This document shows, piece after piece, positions 44,071-53,400 of a stretch of 64,000 nucleotides of DNA (the first letter of the stretch is position 1; each line of letters starts with the position of its first letter). The position numbers were made by a program, and so were the translations under genes. The notes beneath the pieces were generated by a model. It was not told the DNA's origin. It saw only the letters and a program-made list of their open reading frames with translations, and made no database searches. The stretch spans positions 124,001 through 188,000 of the forward strand of contig NZ_FZOK01000006.1 of the NCBI RefSeq assembly GCF_900188245.1, given 5' to 3'. The stretch is from Belliella buryatensis (GTDB taxonomy: Bacteria > Bacteroidota > Bacteroidia > Cytophagales > Cyclobacteriaceae).

Positions 44071-45456
44071 TTATTTTAGTATGAAGATTGAATCTAGGTT
44101 TATTTTAGGTAGGTAGCTTCTTAGGATGTATTTACTTTCTTGATATGGTTTTACGCGTTGAATCATATCTAGCAACCCTGTTGGATATTGGACACTTAGT
44201 TCTTTTTCAATAAATGTATATCCCGAAAACATTCCATTTTCAAATAATAAAGCTGCTTCTTCATTTTGGTGTCTACCCATTGTTTTGATGAATAGGATTT
44301 TTTCTTCTCTCGCTATTTTTTCTAACCACTGATTAGCTCTGATATTATATTTTTCGGGCACTTCTTGGTTACAACAAGCCCCTCTACATTTGTTGTGTTC
44401 AAAATCATAGCAAGCTGATTTTGTTTTTTGTACACCTGAGAGCTTAGGACAAAGTTCATATTCAGTAATTCCGTCATTTAGAAACTTCCAAGCATCAGTA
44501 TGGTTTTCAAATTGTATGATCGAAGGTTGAGAAGAAGTCACCTTGGAAACTTGAAATCTTACAAAACCTAGACTATCATGATATTGGATAATTCCCCAAG
44601 GTTGACTGATGAATTTCTGTGATATATTATATTTAGGCCAAGTTCTTTTTATTTCTTGTAGCTCTAAGAGATAAGCTAACATTTCGCTTCCTGTCAAAAC
44701 CCAAGAGATGTCGTGGACCTCATTTTTCATTTCCATTTTTTGTTGTCCTTTGCTTGCACCTGAAAAGTGACTTTTGAATCTACTTTTGATATTATTTGCT
44801 TTACCGATGTAGATTATTTTGTGATTTGCATCATAAAAATAATAGATACCCGTTTTTTCGGGAAGCTGCTGATACTTTTCCTTAGAAATATTTGGTGGTA
44901 AAAATGCTTCTCCATTATTTTTTCTGAGCATTTCAGATATTAGGTTGAAATTACTGGATGCTATTTTAGAAAGAATAATCGCTGTAGCTTTGGCATCCCC
45001 ATAAGCTCGATGTCGTGCTTCTATTTTAATGTCTAAATGTTCACACAACCTTCCTAAGCTATAAGACTTATAGCCAGGAAAGGCTTTTCTACTTAATCTC
45101 ACTGTACAAAGCTTCGGTGTATTCAAATGAATATTTTGGTGTAAAAGTGCCTTTTGGAGAAAGGTATAATCAAAACTGACATTATGTGCTACGAAAACTC
45201 TGTCTTTCAATATCATATAGATTTCTTCAGCTATTTCTGAAAATATGGGTGAGTCTGATATCATCTCAGTATCAATACCCGTCAAACCTGTGATGTAAGC
45301 AGGGATTTGTGTCTCCGGGTTAATCAGGGTTTGATAGCTATCTGTTATTTTTTCACCATCGAAGATCAATATAGCTATCTCTGTTATACCGCGCCCAGCT
45401 GCTGGATTTCCACCAGCAGTTTCTATATCTACAATTGCAAATTCTTGGCCTTTCAT
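44071..45456 (-). CDS. DnaQ-like 3'-5' exonuclease fused to a GIY-YIG nuclease domain
   Basis: In this 461-residue protein, residues 1-165 are a DEDDh exonuclease (AIVDIETAGG with Asp/Glu, VAHNVSFDYTFL and RHRAYGDAKAT with the catalytic His and Asp). Residues about 195-280 are a UvrC-type GIY-YIG domain (TGIYYFYD, KIIYIGKANNIKSRFKSHF). A further C-terminal region has several Cys (CPKLSGVQKTKSACYDFEHNKCRGACCNQ), partly like the UvrC Cys-rich area. Related Cho-like fusions act in DNA repair. It is convergent with AbgT and ends 18 bases away. Confidence 0.9.
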   Translation of the reverse strand: MKGQEFAIVDIETAGGNPAAGRGITEIAILIFDGEKITDSYQTLINPETQIPAYITGLTGIDTEMISDSPIFSEIAEEIYMILKDRVFVAHNVSFDYTFLQKALLHQNIHLNTPKLCTVRLSRKAFPGYKSYSLGRLCEHLDIKIEARHRAYGDAKATAIILSKIASSNFNLISEMLRKNNGEAFLPPNISKEKYQQLPEKTGIYYFYDANHKIIYIGKANNIKSRFKSHFSGASKGQQKMEMKNEVHDISWVLTGSEMLAYLLELQEIKRTWPKYNISQKFISQPWGIIQYHDSLGFVRFQVSKVTSSQPSIIQFENHTDAWKFLNDGITEYELCPKLSGVQKTKSACYDFEHNKCRGACCNQEVPEKYNIRANQWLEKIAREEKILFIKTMGRHQNEEAALLFENGMFSGYTFIEKELSVQYPTGLLDMIQRVKPYQESKYILRSYLPKINLDSIFILK

Positions 45457-45563
45457 GTTATAAAATTAATAAATTCAATTTTGTGCATTGTTTCAACTGA
45501 CAGTATTTGTCATTGTTTATTTAGTTTCACATGGGTTTCTAGTAACACTTCCAAAAATTAAAA

Positions 45564-45732
45564 ATATGTAAATATGATTATCCGCAATGACACCAGTAAT
45601 TCAATAAAACGAAAGAATCAAGCGGATAATCGTCGACTGATGACGGTCGACCGTCGACAACAGCTGAGTTTTAGGTATGAGTCTAATAAAATATGGTTAC
45701 TGGTGTGAAAGTGGATATACATATATGTAAAT
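45564..45732. repeat. 10-bp direct repeats flanking MITE copy 2 (target-site duplication)
   Basis: ATATGTAAAT occurs at 45564-45573 and at 45723-45732, immediately outside the element. It differs from the 10-mer at copy 1, as expected for duplication of two unrelated target sites. Confidence 0.8.
45574..45722. mobile_element. 149-bp palindromic MITE-like element, copy 2
   Basis: It has the same length, orientation and layout as copy 1, with 15 differences in 149 positions. Terminal inverted repeats are ATGATTATCCGC (45574-45585) and GTGGATATACAT (45711-45722). Inner GCGGATAAT is at 45622-45630. Differences cluster in the centre and right third, where CGGTCGACCG forms a self-complementary core. 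The outermost 41 bases on the left are identical. Confidence 0.82.
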
Positions 45733-45868
45733 AACCATTTTTTAGGCTTCTAGTACAATGTATTGTTTAGTTAATTCTAGTGAATAAATTTACATTTAGT
45801 GAAACATATTCTTTTAATTTACTGTTTGATGTATATACATGTAATTTTCATATTGACTATCTGAAATA

Positions 45869-47206
45869 ATGAAACAAGTTCCTATAATTTCTCTCCAAGA
45901 AGCCGCTGAATTGGTCAAGGATGGAGATGTTTTACTTCAAGGAGGATTTGGGATGACTGGCAACCCAGTGCACTTGATGCACGCTCTGGCAAAGACAACG
46001 ACAAAAGACTTGACCTTTATTGGGAACAATGTAGGTGAACCTGGAATAGGAGGAGGAAGGCTTTTGAGAAATGGGCAGATTAAAAAGATGATCGGTTCTT
46101 TTTTTACTTCCAATCCAGAAGCAGTCAAAGCCGCTCAAGAGGGCAAAGTAGAATTTGAGTTGATTCCTCAAGGGTCATTGGCTGAGGCCATCCGAGCTGG
46201 TGGGGCTGGAATAGGAGGTTTTTATACTCCTACAGCAGAGGGAACTGTGATTGCTGAAGGAAAAGATGTGAAAGAAATAGATGGGGTGAAACAGGTATTT
46301 GTCAAAGGGATCAAAGGTGACGTAGCCTTCATTCGTGCTTGGAAAGCAGATACCGCTGGCAACCTTCAATATCGCTTGACAGAGCAAAACTTCAACCCAG
46401 CCATGGCTACAGCAGCTAAGATAGTCATTGCAGAAGTGGAAGAAATTGTACCTGTTGGAGAGCTTGATCCCAATTATATCCATACCCCAAGCTGTTTTGT
46501 GGATTATTTGGTAGAAGTGAAGTTGACAGAAGAGGATTTAGGATCCTCAGCCAAGGTGGGCAGTTCAGAAGATATTCCAGCTGATCGAATGTTGATTGCC
46601 AAAAGAGCTTTAAAAGAATTACAGAAAGGTGATGTGGTCAACTTGGGCATAGGAATTCCTACCTTAATTGCCAATTTGATCAGTCCTGAGGATGGTATCA
46701 TCATGCATTCGGAAAATGGAATGTTGGGAATTGGTCCATCTCCCAAGGAAGGTGGCGCTATGGATTACCCTGTCAACGCGGGTAAAATTCCTGTTACGGC
46801 TTTACCCGGTTCATCCTACTTTGATTCTGCTGCATCTTTTGGTATGATCAGAGGAAAGCATGTAGATGTAGCTGTGATGGGCGGCTTGGAAGTAGATGAA
46901 GTAGGAAATTTGGCCAATTGGGCTGTTCCAGGAAGACCACTTTTAGGAGTTGGTGGAGCCATGGATTTGGCTTCTGGGGCTAGGAAATTGATTGTGACGA
47001 TGAACCATACATCACCCAAAGGTTCCAAGATCGTGAAATCATGTAACTTGCCTTTGACAGCTAAGGCATCAGTGGATATGGTGATTACGGAGTTGGCGGT
47101 GTTTGAATTTATCAAAGGGAAATTGACCCTAACGGAACTGATGCCAGGCGTGAGTTTGGAAGAAGTGAAGAAGAATACTGAGGCGGATTTTGAAGTTAGA
47201 TTGTAG
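45869..47206 (+). CDS. Fused alpha-beta CoA transferase (SCOT/3-oxoacid type)
   Basis: The 445 residues contain both subunits of a class I CoA transferase in one chain. The alpha part (about residues 1-235) has [30 protein letters not shown] and [13 protein letters not shown]. The beta part (about 240-445) has [13 protein letters not shown] and [10 protein letters not shown], whose Glu carries the covalent CoA intermediate. These enzymes move CoA from succinyl-CoA or acetyl-CoA to a 3-oxoacid. The thiolase gene 156 bases downstream suggests a shared degradative route, either a beta-ketoadipate type or acetoacetate use. Confidence 0.9.
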   Translation: MKQVPIISLQEAAELVKDGDVLLQGGFGMTGNPVHLMHALAKTTTKDLTFIGNNVGEPGIGGGRLLRNGQIKKMIGSFFTSNPEAVKAAQEGKVEFELIPQGSLAEAIRAGGAGIGGFYTPTAEGTVIAEGKDVKEIDGVKQVFVKGIKGDVAFIRAWKADTAGNLQYRLTEQNFNPAMATAAKIVIAEVEEIVPVGELDPNYIHTPSCFVDYLVEVKLTEEDLGSSAKVGSSEDIPADRMLIAKRALKELQKGDVVNLGIGIPTLIANLISPEDGIIMHSENGMLGIGPSPKEGGAMDYPVNAGKIPVTALPGSSYFDSAASFGMIRGKHVDVAVMGGLEVDEVGNLANWAVPGRPLLGVGGAMDLASGARKLIVTMNHTSPKGSKIVKSCNLPLTAKASVDMVITELAVFEFIKGKLTLTELMPGVSLEEVKKNTEADFEVRL

Positions 47207-47362
47207 ATTTAAGACGTAAGATGCCAGAATGGAAAGAAGGAAAGAGAACCTTTGAAGTCTTTTTTTGATCTCGAAGGTTTTAATAGAGCCTTTGGATATC
47301 AAAATATACTCGGTAAATCCATTTTCTTTAAATACTTATTTCAATCATTGAATTAAAATCTT

Positions 47363-48571
47363 ATGAACTACAACGCATATATTATAGATGGTATTAGAAC
47401 GCCGATTGGAAATTTTGGTGGGGGATTGTCTACTGTCAGGGCTGATGATCTGGCGGCGATGGTAATCAGAGAATTGGTCAGTAGAAATCCCGCCATTCCT
47501 ACTGATCAAATTGATGATGTGATTTTAGGTTGCCATAATCAGGCGGGTGAGGATAATAGAAATGTAGCGAGGATGTCGGCTCTTTTGGCAGGCCTGCCGG
47601 TGAAAGTTCCCGGAGAGACCGTCAACAGGCTTTGTGCTTCTGGGATGTCTTCTATCATTCATGCCGCTAGGGCTATAGCAGCAGGAGACGGAGATGTTTT
47701 CATTGCGGGTGGAGTAGAGCAGATGACCCGTGGACCTTTGGTGATTTCCAAGGCAAGCAGGGCGTTTGGCAATGATGCAAAAATGGAAGATTCCAGCTTT
47801 GGCTGGCGCTTCGTCAATCCCAAGATGGAGGAAATGTATGGCACAGATCCCATGGGAATCACAGCTGAAAACCTCGTGGATCAGTATCAGATCAATAGAG
47901 CAGATCAGGATTTGTTTGCATATCAATCTCAAATGAAAGCTGCAGAAGCACAAAGAAGTGGAATCTTGGCGGAGGAAATCATGCCTGTAAGCATCCCTCA
48001 GAGGAGATCCGAACCAATTGTATTTGACCAAGATGAATTCATCAAGCCTCAGACTACTGTTGAGGGATTGAACAAGCTCAGGGCCGTTTTTAAGAAAGAT
48101 GGTACAGTAACTGCCGGCAACGCTTCCGGCTTAAATGATGGTGCAGCGGCAACCTTGATTGTGTCTGAGAGGATTGTCAAGGAATATGGTCTAAAGCCAT
48201 TGGCTAAAATCGTAAGCTCGGCAGTAGTAGGAGTGGAGCCAAGAATCATGGGCATTGGCCCAGTTCCGGCTACAAAAAAAGCCTTGGAAAAAGCCGGTTT
48301 GACTTTAGCAGAAATGGATGTTATAGAGCTGAATGAAGCTTTTGCAGCTCAAAGTTTGGCTTGTACCAGAGTTCTAGGATTGGCAGATGACGACCCTAGG
48401 GTCAACATCAATGGTGGAGCCATTGCTTTAGGACATCCATTAGGAATGTCCGGCACTAGAATAACCTTAACTGCTGCCAAATCATTGGAGAGATTAAATA
48501 AGAAATATGCATTAGCTACCATGTGTATTGGGGTAGGGCAAGGATACGCTGTGGTTTTGGAACGCGTATAA
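47363..48571 (+). CDS. Acetyl-CoA acyltransferase, 3-oxoadipyl-CoA thiolase-like
   Basis: This 402-residue thiolase has the nucleophilic Cys in NRLCASGMSS (near residue 90), GGAIALGHPLGMSG (His near 358) and MCIGVGQGYA (second Cys near 389). The phrase GCHNQAGEDNRNVARMSALLAGLP, split here as GCHNQAGEDNR and NVARMSALLAG, closely follows PcaF/PaaJ-type enzymes, so 3-oxoadipyl-CoA or a related 3-oxoacyl-CoA is the likely substrate. It pairs with the CoA transferase upstream. No other aromatic-degradation gene is in the window, so general ketoacid use remains possible. Confidence 0.88.
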   Translation: MNYNAYIIDGIRTPIGNFGGGLSTVRADDLAAMVIRELVSRNPAIPTDQIDDVILGCHNQAGEDNRNVARMSALLAGLPVKVPGETVNRLCASGMSSIIHAARAIAAGDGDVFIAGGVEQMTRGPLVISKASRAFGNDAKMEDSSFGWRFVNPKMEEMYGTDPMGITAENLVDQYQINRADQDLFAYQSQMKAAEAQRSGILAEEIMPVSIPQRRSEPIVFDQDEFIKPQTTVEGLNKLRAVFKKDGTVTAGNASGLNDGAAATLIVSERIVKEYGLKPLAKIVSSAVVGVEPRIMGIGPVPATKKALEKAGLTLAEMDVIELNEAFAAQSLACTRVLGLADDDPRVNINGGAIALGHPLGMSGTRITLTAAKSLERLNKKYALATMCIGVGQGYAVVLERV

Positions 48572-48574
48572 AGT

Positions 48575-48605
48575 AAAAATTCCGGCTTAAACCGGAATTT
48601 TTATT
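48575..48605. terminator. Bidirectional terminator between the thiolase and the aminotransferase
   Basis: Arms AAAAATTCCGG (48575-48585) and CCGGAATTTTT (48592-48602) are perfect complements with a 6-base loop and A/T tails. It overlaps the stop codon of the convergent gene. Confidence 0.9.
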
Positions 48606-49785
48606 TTACTTCATCAATTGCTGTTAGAATAACAGCGCAAGCTTCGTGGATTTGTTCTTCTGTAATGATCAAAGGAGGAGCAATACGCATAGCATCATCA
48701 CAGAATAAAAACCAATCTGTAATCACACCTTTGTCAATTGCAAGGTCAATAATAGGTTTCAAAACATCAAATGATTCAAATTCAACAGCCATCATTAAAC
48801 CTTTGTTTCTGACTCCTTTGATTTTTGGATGCTTAAGTAATTTTTTGAACAGCTCTGCTTTACCCTCCACTTGATCCAAAAGATTTTCTTTTTGAATCAC
48901 CTCTATCGTGGCTAGTGATGCCGCTGCACTCACAGGATGTCCTCCAAATGTGGTAATGTGTCCAAGTAGAGGGTTATTTTTGAAAACCCCCATGACTTCT
49001 CTATTTGCTACAAAAGCCCCAATTGGCATACCACCACCCATGCCTTTGGCACAAACCAAAATATCTGGAACTATATCAAAGTGCTCAAAAGCCCAAAACT
49101 TTCCTGTTCTACCAAATCCTGCTTGGATTTCGTCTAGGATCAATAAAGTACCTGTTTCGTTGCAACGCTTTCTCAATGCTTGGAAGTAATTGCTACAAGC
49201 GACTTTGATTCCAGCTTCTCCCTGAATAGTTTCTATGATGACGGCAGCTGTATCAGTTGTAATTTCTAATAGTTGATGAAACGAGCCGTAGACCACATTT
49301 TTGATACCTGGAAGTAATGGTCTATAGGCTCTCTTAAATATTTCATTTCCTCCAACTGAGAGTGAACCATGGGAAGATCCATGGTAAGCATTGATACAGG
49401 AGATGATTTCTCTTCTATTGGTGTATCTTTTGGCTAATTTCAGCGCTCCTTCTACGGCTTCACTACCGCTATTCACGAGGTAGACATTGTCCAAATGCTC
49501 AGGCAAAGTATCAGTTAGTGCTTTTGCTAATTTGGTTTGTGGACTTTGTACATATTCACCATATACCATCAAGTGGAGGTATTTATCCAATTGCTCTTGA
49601 ATTGCAGTCAAGACTTTCGGGTGTCTATGGCCTACATTACTCACACCAATACCAGAAATCAAATCTAAATACCTCTTTCCTTCTGGTCCATACATGTACA
49701 CTCCTTCCGCCTTTTCGATTTCAATCATCAAAGGGAAGTCGGTGGTTTGTGCTAAGTGGGAAAGAAATAATTGTCTATTATTCAT
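48601..49785 (-). CDS. Class III PLP aminotransferase (ornithine/4-aminobutyrate type)
   Basis: This 394-residue protein has PLP marks NSGSEAVEGALKLAKR (about residues 107-122), AYHGSSHGSLSVGG, LILDEIQAGFGRTGKF and LVCAKGMGGGMPIGA with the Schiff-base Lys. It is a paralogue of argD but outside the arginine operon, so it likely acts on another omega-amino acid, such as 4-aminobutyrate, ornithine or a lysine product. The substrate cannot be fixed from sequence. A methyltransferase gene lies 36 bases upstream on the same strand. Confidence 0.85.
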   Translation of the reverse strand: MNNRQLFLSHLAQTTDFPLMIEIEKAEGVYMYGPEGKRYLDLISGIGVSNVGHRHPKVLTAIQEQLDKYLHLMVYGEYVQSPQTKLAKALTDTLPEHLDNVYLVNSGSEAVEGALKLAKRYTNRREIISCINAYHGSSHGSLSVGGNEIFKRAYRPLLPGIKNVVYGSFHQLLEITTDTAAVIIETIQGEAGIKVACSNYFQALRKRCNETGTLLILDEIQAGFGRTGKFWAFEHFDIVPDILVCAKGMGGGMPIGAFVANREVMGVFKNNPLLGHITTFGGHPVSAAASLATIEVIQKENLLDQVEGKAELFKKLLKHPKIKGVRNKGLMMAVEFESFDVLKPIIDLAIDKGVITDWFLFCDDAMRIAPPLIITEEQIHEACAVILTAIDEVK

Positions 49786-49821
49786 TCTTTATATTAGTTC
49801 AGTAGATTTTGGTTCAAGTAG

Positions 49822-50721
49822 CTATTTGATTTTTCTAAACCTGAAAAATATTCCAAGTGGAAGTTTCTTTGCAAACCTATCTACTAAATACAACTCTCCA
49901 TGTTCAGCGTTGTTAACTTCCTTGAAATTAGAATTCACCAAATTGGCAGCGATGATAGAAGAGAAGCTCAAAGAGTACATATTGAGTATAAGAAAATGAT
50001 GCTCTGGCTCTAAAAGTTCTGCGCAAAGTTTCAACATTTCATTGATTTGCTCTTCCAAAATCCACTTTTCACCATCGGGGCCACGTCCATAAGCCGGTGG
50101 ATCTAGGATAATACCATGGTATTTATTACCTCTTCTGACTTCTCTTTTAATAAATTTCATGGCATCATCTACTATCCAGCGAATATCATTCAGATTAGAG
50201 GACTCCATGTTATGTTTAGACCAGGTCACTACTTGCTTTACAGAATCAAGGTGGGTCACATCTGCTCCCGCAGCCTTAGCCGCCACACTTGCAGCTCCAG
50301 TATAGGCAAAGAGATTCAAGACTTTAGGGTTCTTTACAGGCAATTTTTTGATTGTATCAGAAATATAATCCCAATTCACTGCCTGTTCGGGAAATAAGCC
50401 AATGTGCTTAAAAGAAGTCATTGCCAAGTTCAAAATAAGTTTTACTTGATCTTGGTTATTATATTTTATTTGCCAGTTATGAGGGATTTTTTTTTGCTCT
50501 ATCCATTGTCCTTTTTCAGGGTTGTTTTTTTCTTTAGCAAAAATGGCGTGAGCCATGCTATTCCATTCGTCTGAAGATAAACTTTTATCCCAAATAGCTT
50601 GTGGCTCAGGTCTGCTAAGAATAAAAGACCCAAAACGTTCTAGTTTTTCAAATCCACCGGTATCGATCAATTCATAATCCTCCCAATACTGTGGAGTCAA
50701 TGACAAAATTGTTTCCTTCAT
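49822..50721 (-). CDS. SAM-dependent methyltransferase, RlmI/RlmK-like
   Basis: This 299-residue Rossmann methyltransferase has the SAM loop VLNLFAYTGAASVAAKAAGAD (shown by residues about 136-156), LDSVKQVVTWSKHNM and the DPPAYGRGPDGE motif that in RlmI/RsmJ-type enzymes faces the target base. A small N-terminal domain (about 90 residues) precedes it. It probably methylates rRNA, but the position is unknown. It is divergent from the exported protein at 50832. Confidence 0.85.
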   Translation of the reverse strand: MKETILSLTPQYWEDYELIDTGGFEKLERFGSFILSRPEPQAIWDKSLSSDEWNSMAHAIFAKEKNNPEKGQWIEQKKIPHNWQIKYNNQDQVKLILNLAMTSFKHIGLFPEQAVNWDYISDTIKKLPVKNPKVLNLFAYTGAASVAAKAAGADVTHLDSVKQVVTWSKHNMESSNLNDIRWIVDDAMKFIKREVRRGNKYHGIILDPPAYGRGPDGEKWILEEQINEMLKLCAELLEPEHHFLILNMYSLSFSSIIAANLVNSNFKEVNNAEHGELYLVDRFAKKLPLGIFFRFRKIK

Positions 50722-50831
50722 CTTGCAAAAATAAAGATATAATTGAAGGCGTGTATAAATGATTCGAATTTGCTGGTTAATTTCCTATATTTATTACCCA
50801 TAATATGCTCATGATCAAGGATTATTTTATT

Positions 50832-51500
50832 ATGAAATTTCTATTTATTTTCGGATTGACTTTTATTCAGGTTTTAACTCTTGTCGCGCAAAATGACAAG
50901 GATGTTGCTTATTACGAGCAAGGTTTTGATGTGATCATGATCAATGCAAGAAGTACAGGAATCAAAGGAACGCCATTTTTATTTGATCATGCACTTTACG
51001 GAAATATCACGCTGAAATCAGGAAAACAACATGAAAAAATTCCTTTTAACATTGATTTACTAAAAGAAGAGCTTATCATTCAGGCTGAAGGAAATAATGA
51101 GTTACCACTTCCTGTTCGAAATTGGGTGAGTTTAGAAACTTTAGGTGAAGTCAAAAGAGAGTTTAGGATCGAAATGATTCATGCTAAACCTAAGATTGTG
51201 GAGTATATTGGGGAATGGGAGGGATCTATCGTTGTAGCATTGCATGGCAAAAAAATTGTAAAGCCTACGGCAACTCGGGACAGCTATTCTCCAAGGCAGT
51301 TTGATACATATACTCATAGTGTTAGTTATTTTAGAATATCAGGGATGTCCCAAGAGGAATTTAAAGTCAATCAATTTATCAAAGAAATAGGAAGCAGTGA
51401 AGCTAAGAATTTGATCAAAGCTAATAAATGGAAGATCGATGATCCTGTTGATTTTAAAAATCTCCTTCAAGCATTACAAACTAAGAGGCTATTGCTTTAA
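50832..51500 (+). CDS. Exported hypothetical protein
   Basis: I start at the ATG at 50832 (222 residues), directly before a signal peptide (FLFIFGLTFIQVLTLVAQ); the ATG at 50805 would add nine residues. The mature chain is mixed alpha/beta (GTPFLFDHALYGNITLKSG, KPKIVEYIGEWEGSIVVALHGKK, YFRISGMSQEEFKVNQF). No family was recognised. It converges on the SDR gene and overlaps it by 4 bases. Confidence 0.6.
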   Translation: MKFLFIFGLTFIQVLTLVAQNDKDVAYYEQGFDVIMINARSTGIKGTPFLFDHALYGNITLKSGKQHEKIPFNIDLLKEELIIQAEGNNELPLPVRNWVSLETLGEVKREFRIEMIHAKPKIVEYIGEWEGSIVVALHGKKIVKPTATRDSYSPRQFDTYTHSVSYFRISGMSQEEFKVNQFIKEIGSSEAKNLIKANKWKIDDPVDFKNLLQALQTKRLLL

Positions 51501-52330
51501 AGCCAATCTGCTAACAATTCCTCACATTTAGTCCATAGCTTTACACGCATATTTTTAGATAAAGCTGAAGAGGATGGTTGTATTGCTTTTGAGTTTTTGA
51601 AGTATGATCCATTAAAGCTTTCGGGAAGTTCTGACTTTGCCAAAAAGATGCTAGTCTTTGCACCATCTTCCGGACTGATCATAAATGGAGATGCAAGCTT
51701 CCAAAGAAAAGCAAAAACACCACTTGTATCCGATCCAAAATTGGTTTTGACTACTCCAGGGTGAAGCGCATAGCTTTTAAGACCGATACTTCCATATTTA
51801 TCAACAAGTGATTTTGTAAACAGGATATTGAAAAGCTTTACATTGGCATAAGCACCAAATGAACTGTAATTAATCTCTCTGTAATTAAGGTCTGTAAACT
51901 TCACTCTGGCTGCTCTGTGAGCTTCAGAGCTGACATTGATTACTTTAGAACCTTTGGCTTTTAGTAATAGTGGCATTAATTTTTGGGTCAAAAGAAAATG
52001 CCCTAGGTGGTTTGCAGCAAGACTTGTTTCAAATTGATCTTTGGTAAATTCTTTTTGCTTGAATATTCCCCCTGCATTGTTGATCAGAACATCAAGTTGA
52101 TCGCAATGATTAGATAATTCTTGGGCAGCATTCACTACAGAGTCCATATCAGTCAAATCACAATAAATAAAAATGCATTTTTGTTGAGAGTCTATTTTTA
52201 ATTCGCGTAACAAATTTTCTGCTTTTTGCTTATTTCTTGCCAAAATGAATAATTGATTAAATACAAGAACAAGATTTTTCAAAGTATATTCACCAATTCC
52301 TGATGTGGCTCCAGTAATCGCTAGATTCAT
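51497..52330 (-). CDS. Short-chain dehydrogenase/reductase
   Basis: This 277-residue classical-type SDR has the nucleotide loop ITGATSGIGEYTLKNL (about residues 4-19), a conserved LINNAGG, Ser in INVSSEAHR and an active-site YANVKLFN (Tyr-x-x-x-Lys). The sequence is close to the retinol dehydrogenase/WW-domain oxidoreductase subgroup (TGATSGIG..., HPGVVKTNFG). The substrate is unknown; the rhodopsin genes are a few kilobases away, but no link is evident. Confidence 0.88.
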   Translation of the reverse strand: MNLAITGATSGIGEYTLKNLVLVFNQLFILARNKQKAENLLRELKIDSQQKCIFIYCDLTDMDSVVNAAQELSNHCDQLDVLINNAGGIFKQKEFTKDQFETSLAANHLGHFLLTQKLMPLLLKAKGSKVINVSSEAHRAARVKFTDLNYREINYSSFGAYANVKLFNILFTKSLVDKYGSIGLKSYALHPGVVKTNFGSDTSGVFAFLWKLASPFMISPEDGAKTSIFLAKSELPESFNGSYFKNSKAIQPSSSALSKNMRVKLWTKCEELLADWL

Positions 52331-52573
52331 AATTTTAACTTTACAAATAAACCAAAGTGGTTCTAAAATGTTATAGAAAGGCTTAAAAATGAAATTTTGT
52401 ATAATGAAATAAAACTTATATTTAAGGCAAAATTTAGTAATTTTAGGCTTTTGAAATTTTAATATTTCAAAAAATATAGAAACTTATTCTTTACTGTTGT
52501 TTTATAAATATTGTGATAGTCAATGTTTTAAAAGGAACTTGTGAGGATATATTGACTTAATTCCGATAAAATA

Positions 52574-53395
52574 GTGAAAGTAAAAGAACCATTTATTGAT
52601 GTAGAGAAAATATTGAAGGATAAAAATCCTAAACTTCATCGCTGGTTACCTTCTTTTGTACTTAGCTATATCAAAAGGATTGTTCATGAAGGTGAGGTAA
52701 ACCGCATTATGGCCAAGAATGGTCATCTTCAAGGTCTTGATTTTGTGAATGCCTTAATTGAAGAATTTGGTGTTGTAGTAGAGCTCAAGGGTGAGAAAAA
52801 TATACCGATGGGTAGATCTGTCATATTCGCATCCAATCATCCATTAGGGGGTATGGATGGAATAGCTTTTATGTATGCACTTGGAAAGTATAGATCAGAT
52901 ATTCGCTTTCTAGTCAATGACATTCTTACCAATATCAAGAATTTTGAACCGATGTTTATACCTGTTAACAAGCATGGTGCTAATACAAGAGAGGTGACAA
53001 AATTAATCGAAGAAACTTATGCTGGAGAACACGCCATTTTGGTTTTCCCGGCAGGGCTAGTCTCAAGAAAGCAAAATGGTAAAATTAAAGATCTAGAGTG
53101 GAAAAAAAGCTTTATCAGTAAAGCCAAAAGATACAAGAAAGATATTGTACCAGTTTATATTGAAGGCAAGAATTCTAACTTCTTCTATAACTTGGCTATG
53201 ATTCGGAAAAACATAGGTATCAAAGCCAACATTGAAATGTTTTATCTATCAGACGAGATGTTTTCGCAAAAAGGTAAAAAAGTAGTAATTCATGTGGGAA
53301 AACCTATTTCTTATCAGTATTTTGATTCATCAAAAAGTGAAAAGGAGTGGGCGGAAGAAATTAAAGAGACCGTTTATCAAATGGCCAAAAAATAA
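52574..53395 (+). CDS. Lysophospholipid-type acyltransferase, GlsA/OlsA-like
   Basis: This 273-residue membrane-associated acyltransferase starts with GTG (52574). The catalytic motif is SNHPLGGMDG, an H-x5-D spacing seen in OlsA/hemolysin-type acyltransferases rather than the classic H-x4-D of PlsC. VFPAGLVSRK is the second conserved block and DIVPVYIEGKN the third. It is followed 5 bases later by an N-acyltransferase like Bacteroides GlsB, so the pair probably makes a glycine or ornithine acyloxyacyl lipid. This gene would add the second, ester-linked fatty acid. Confidence 0.82.
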   Translation: MKVKEPFIDVEKILKDKNPKLHRWLPSFVLSYIKRIVHEGEVNRIMAKNGHLQGLDFVNALIEEFGVVVELKGEKNIPMGRSVIFASNHPLGGMDGIAFMYALGKYRSDIRFLVNDILTNIKNFEPMFIPVNKHGANTREVTKLIEETYAGEHAILVFPAGLVSRKQNGKIKDLEWKKSFISKAKRYKKDIVPVYIEGKNSNFFYNLAMIRKNIGIKANIEMFYLSDEMFSQKGKKVVIHVGKPISYQYFDSSKSEKEWAEEIKETVYQMAKK

Positions 53396-53400
53396 GGTTT

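Larger units (their letters stand above)
45457..45868. other. 412-base divergent intergenic region holding MITE copy 2
   Basis: Apart from the 149-bp element at 45574-45722 and its flanking 10-mers, this is AT-rich with no open frame of note. It should carry promoters for the minus-strand exonuclease and the plus-strand CoA transferase. A TTTG at 45825-45828 and TAATTTTC at 45842-45849 are too close together for a good match. Confidence 0.6.

Noticed and set aside
47525-48031. 168-codon minus-strand frame opposite the thiolase gene
   Set aside because: It lies wholly antisense to a well-supported enzyme gene and its translation (many Cys, His and Ser) has no family character.
36013-49785. 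The two class III aminotransferases as a recent duplication
   Set aside because: They share only family motifs; length, flanking residues and context differ, so they are old paralogues.
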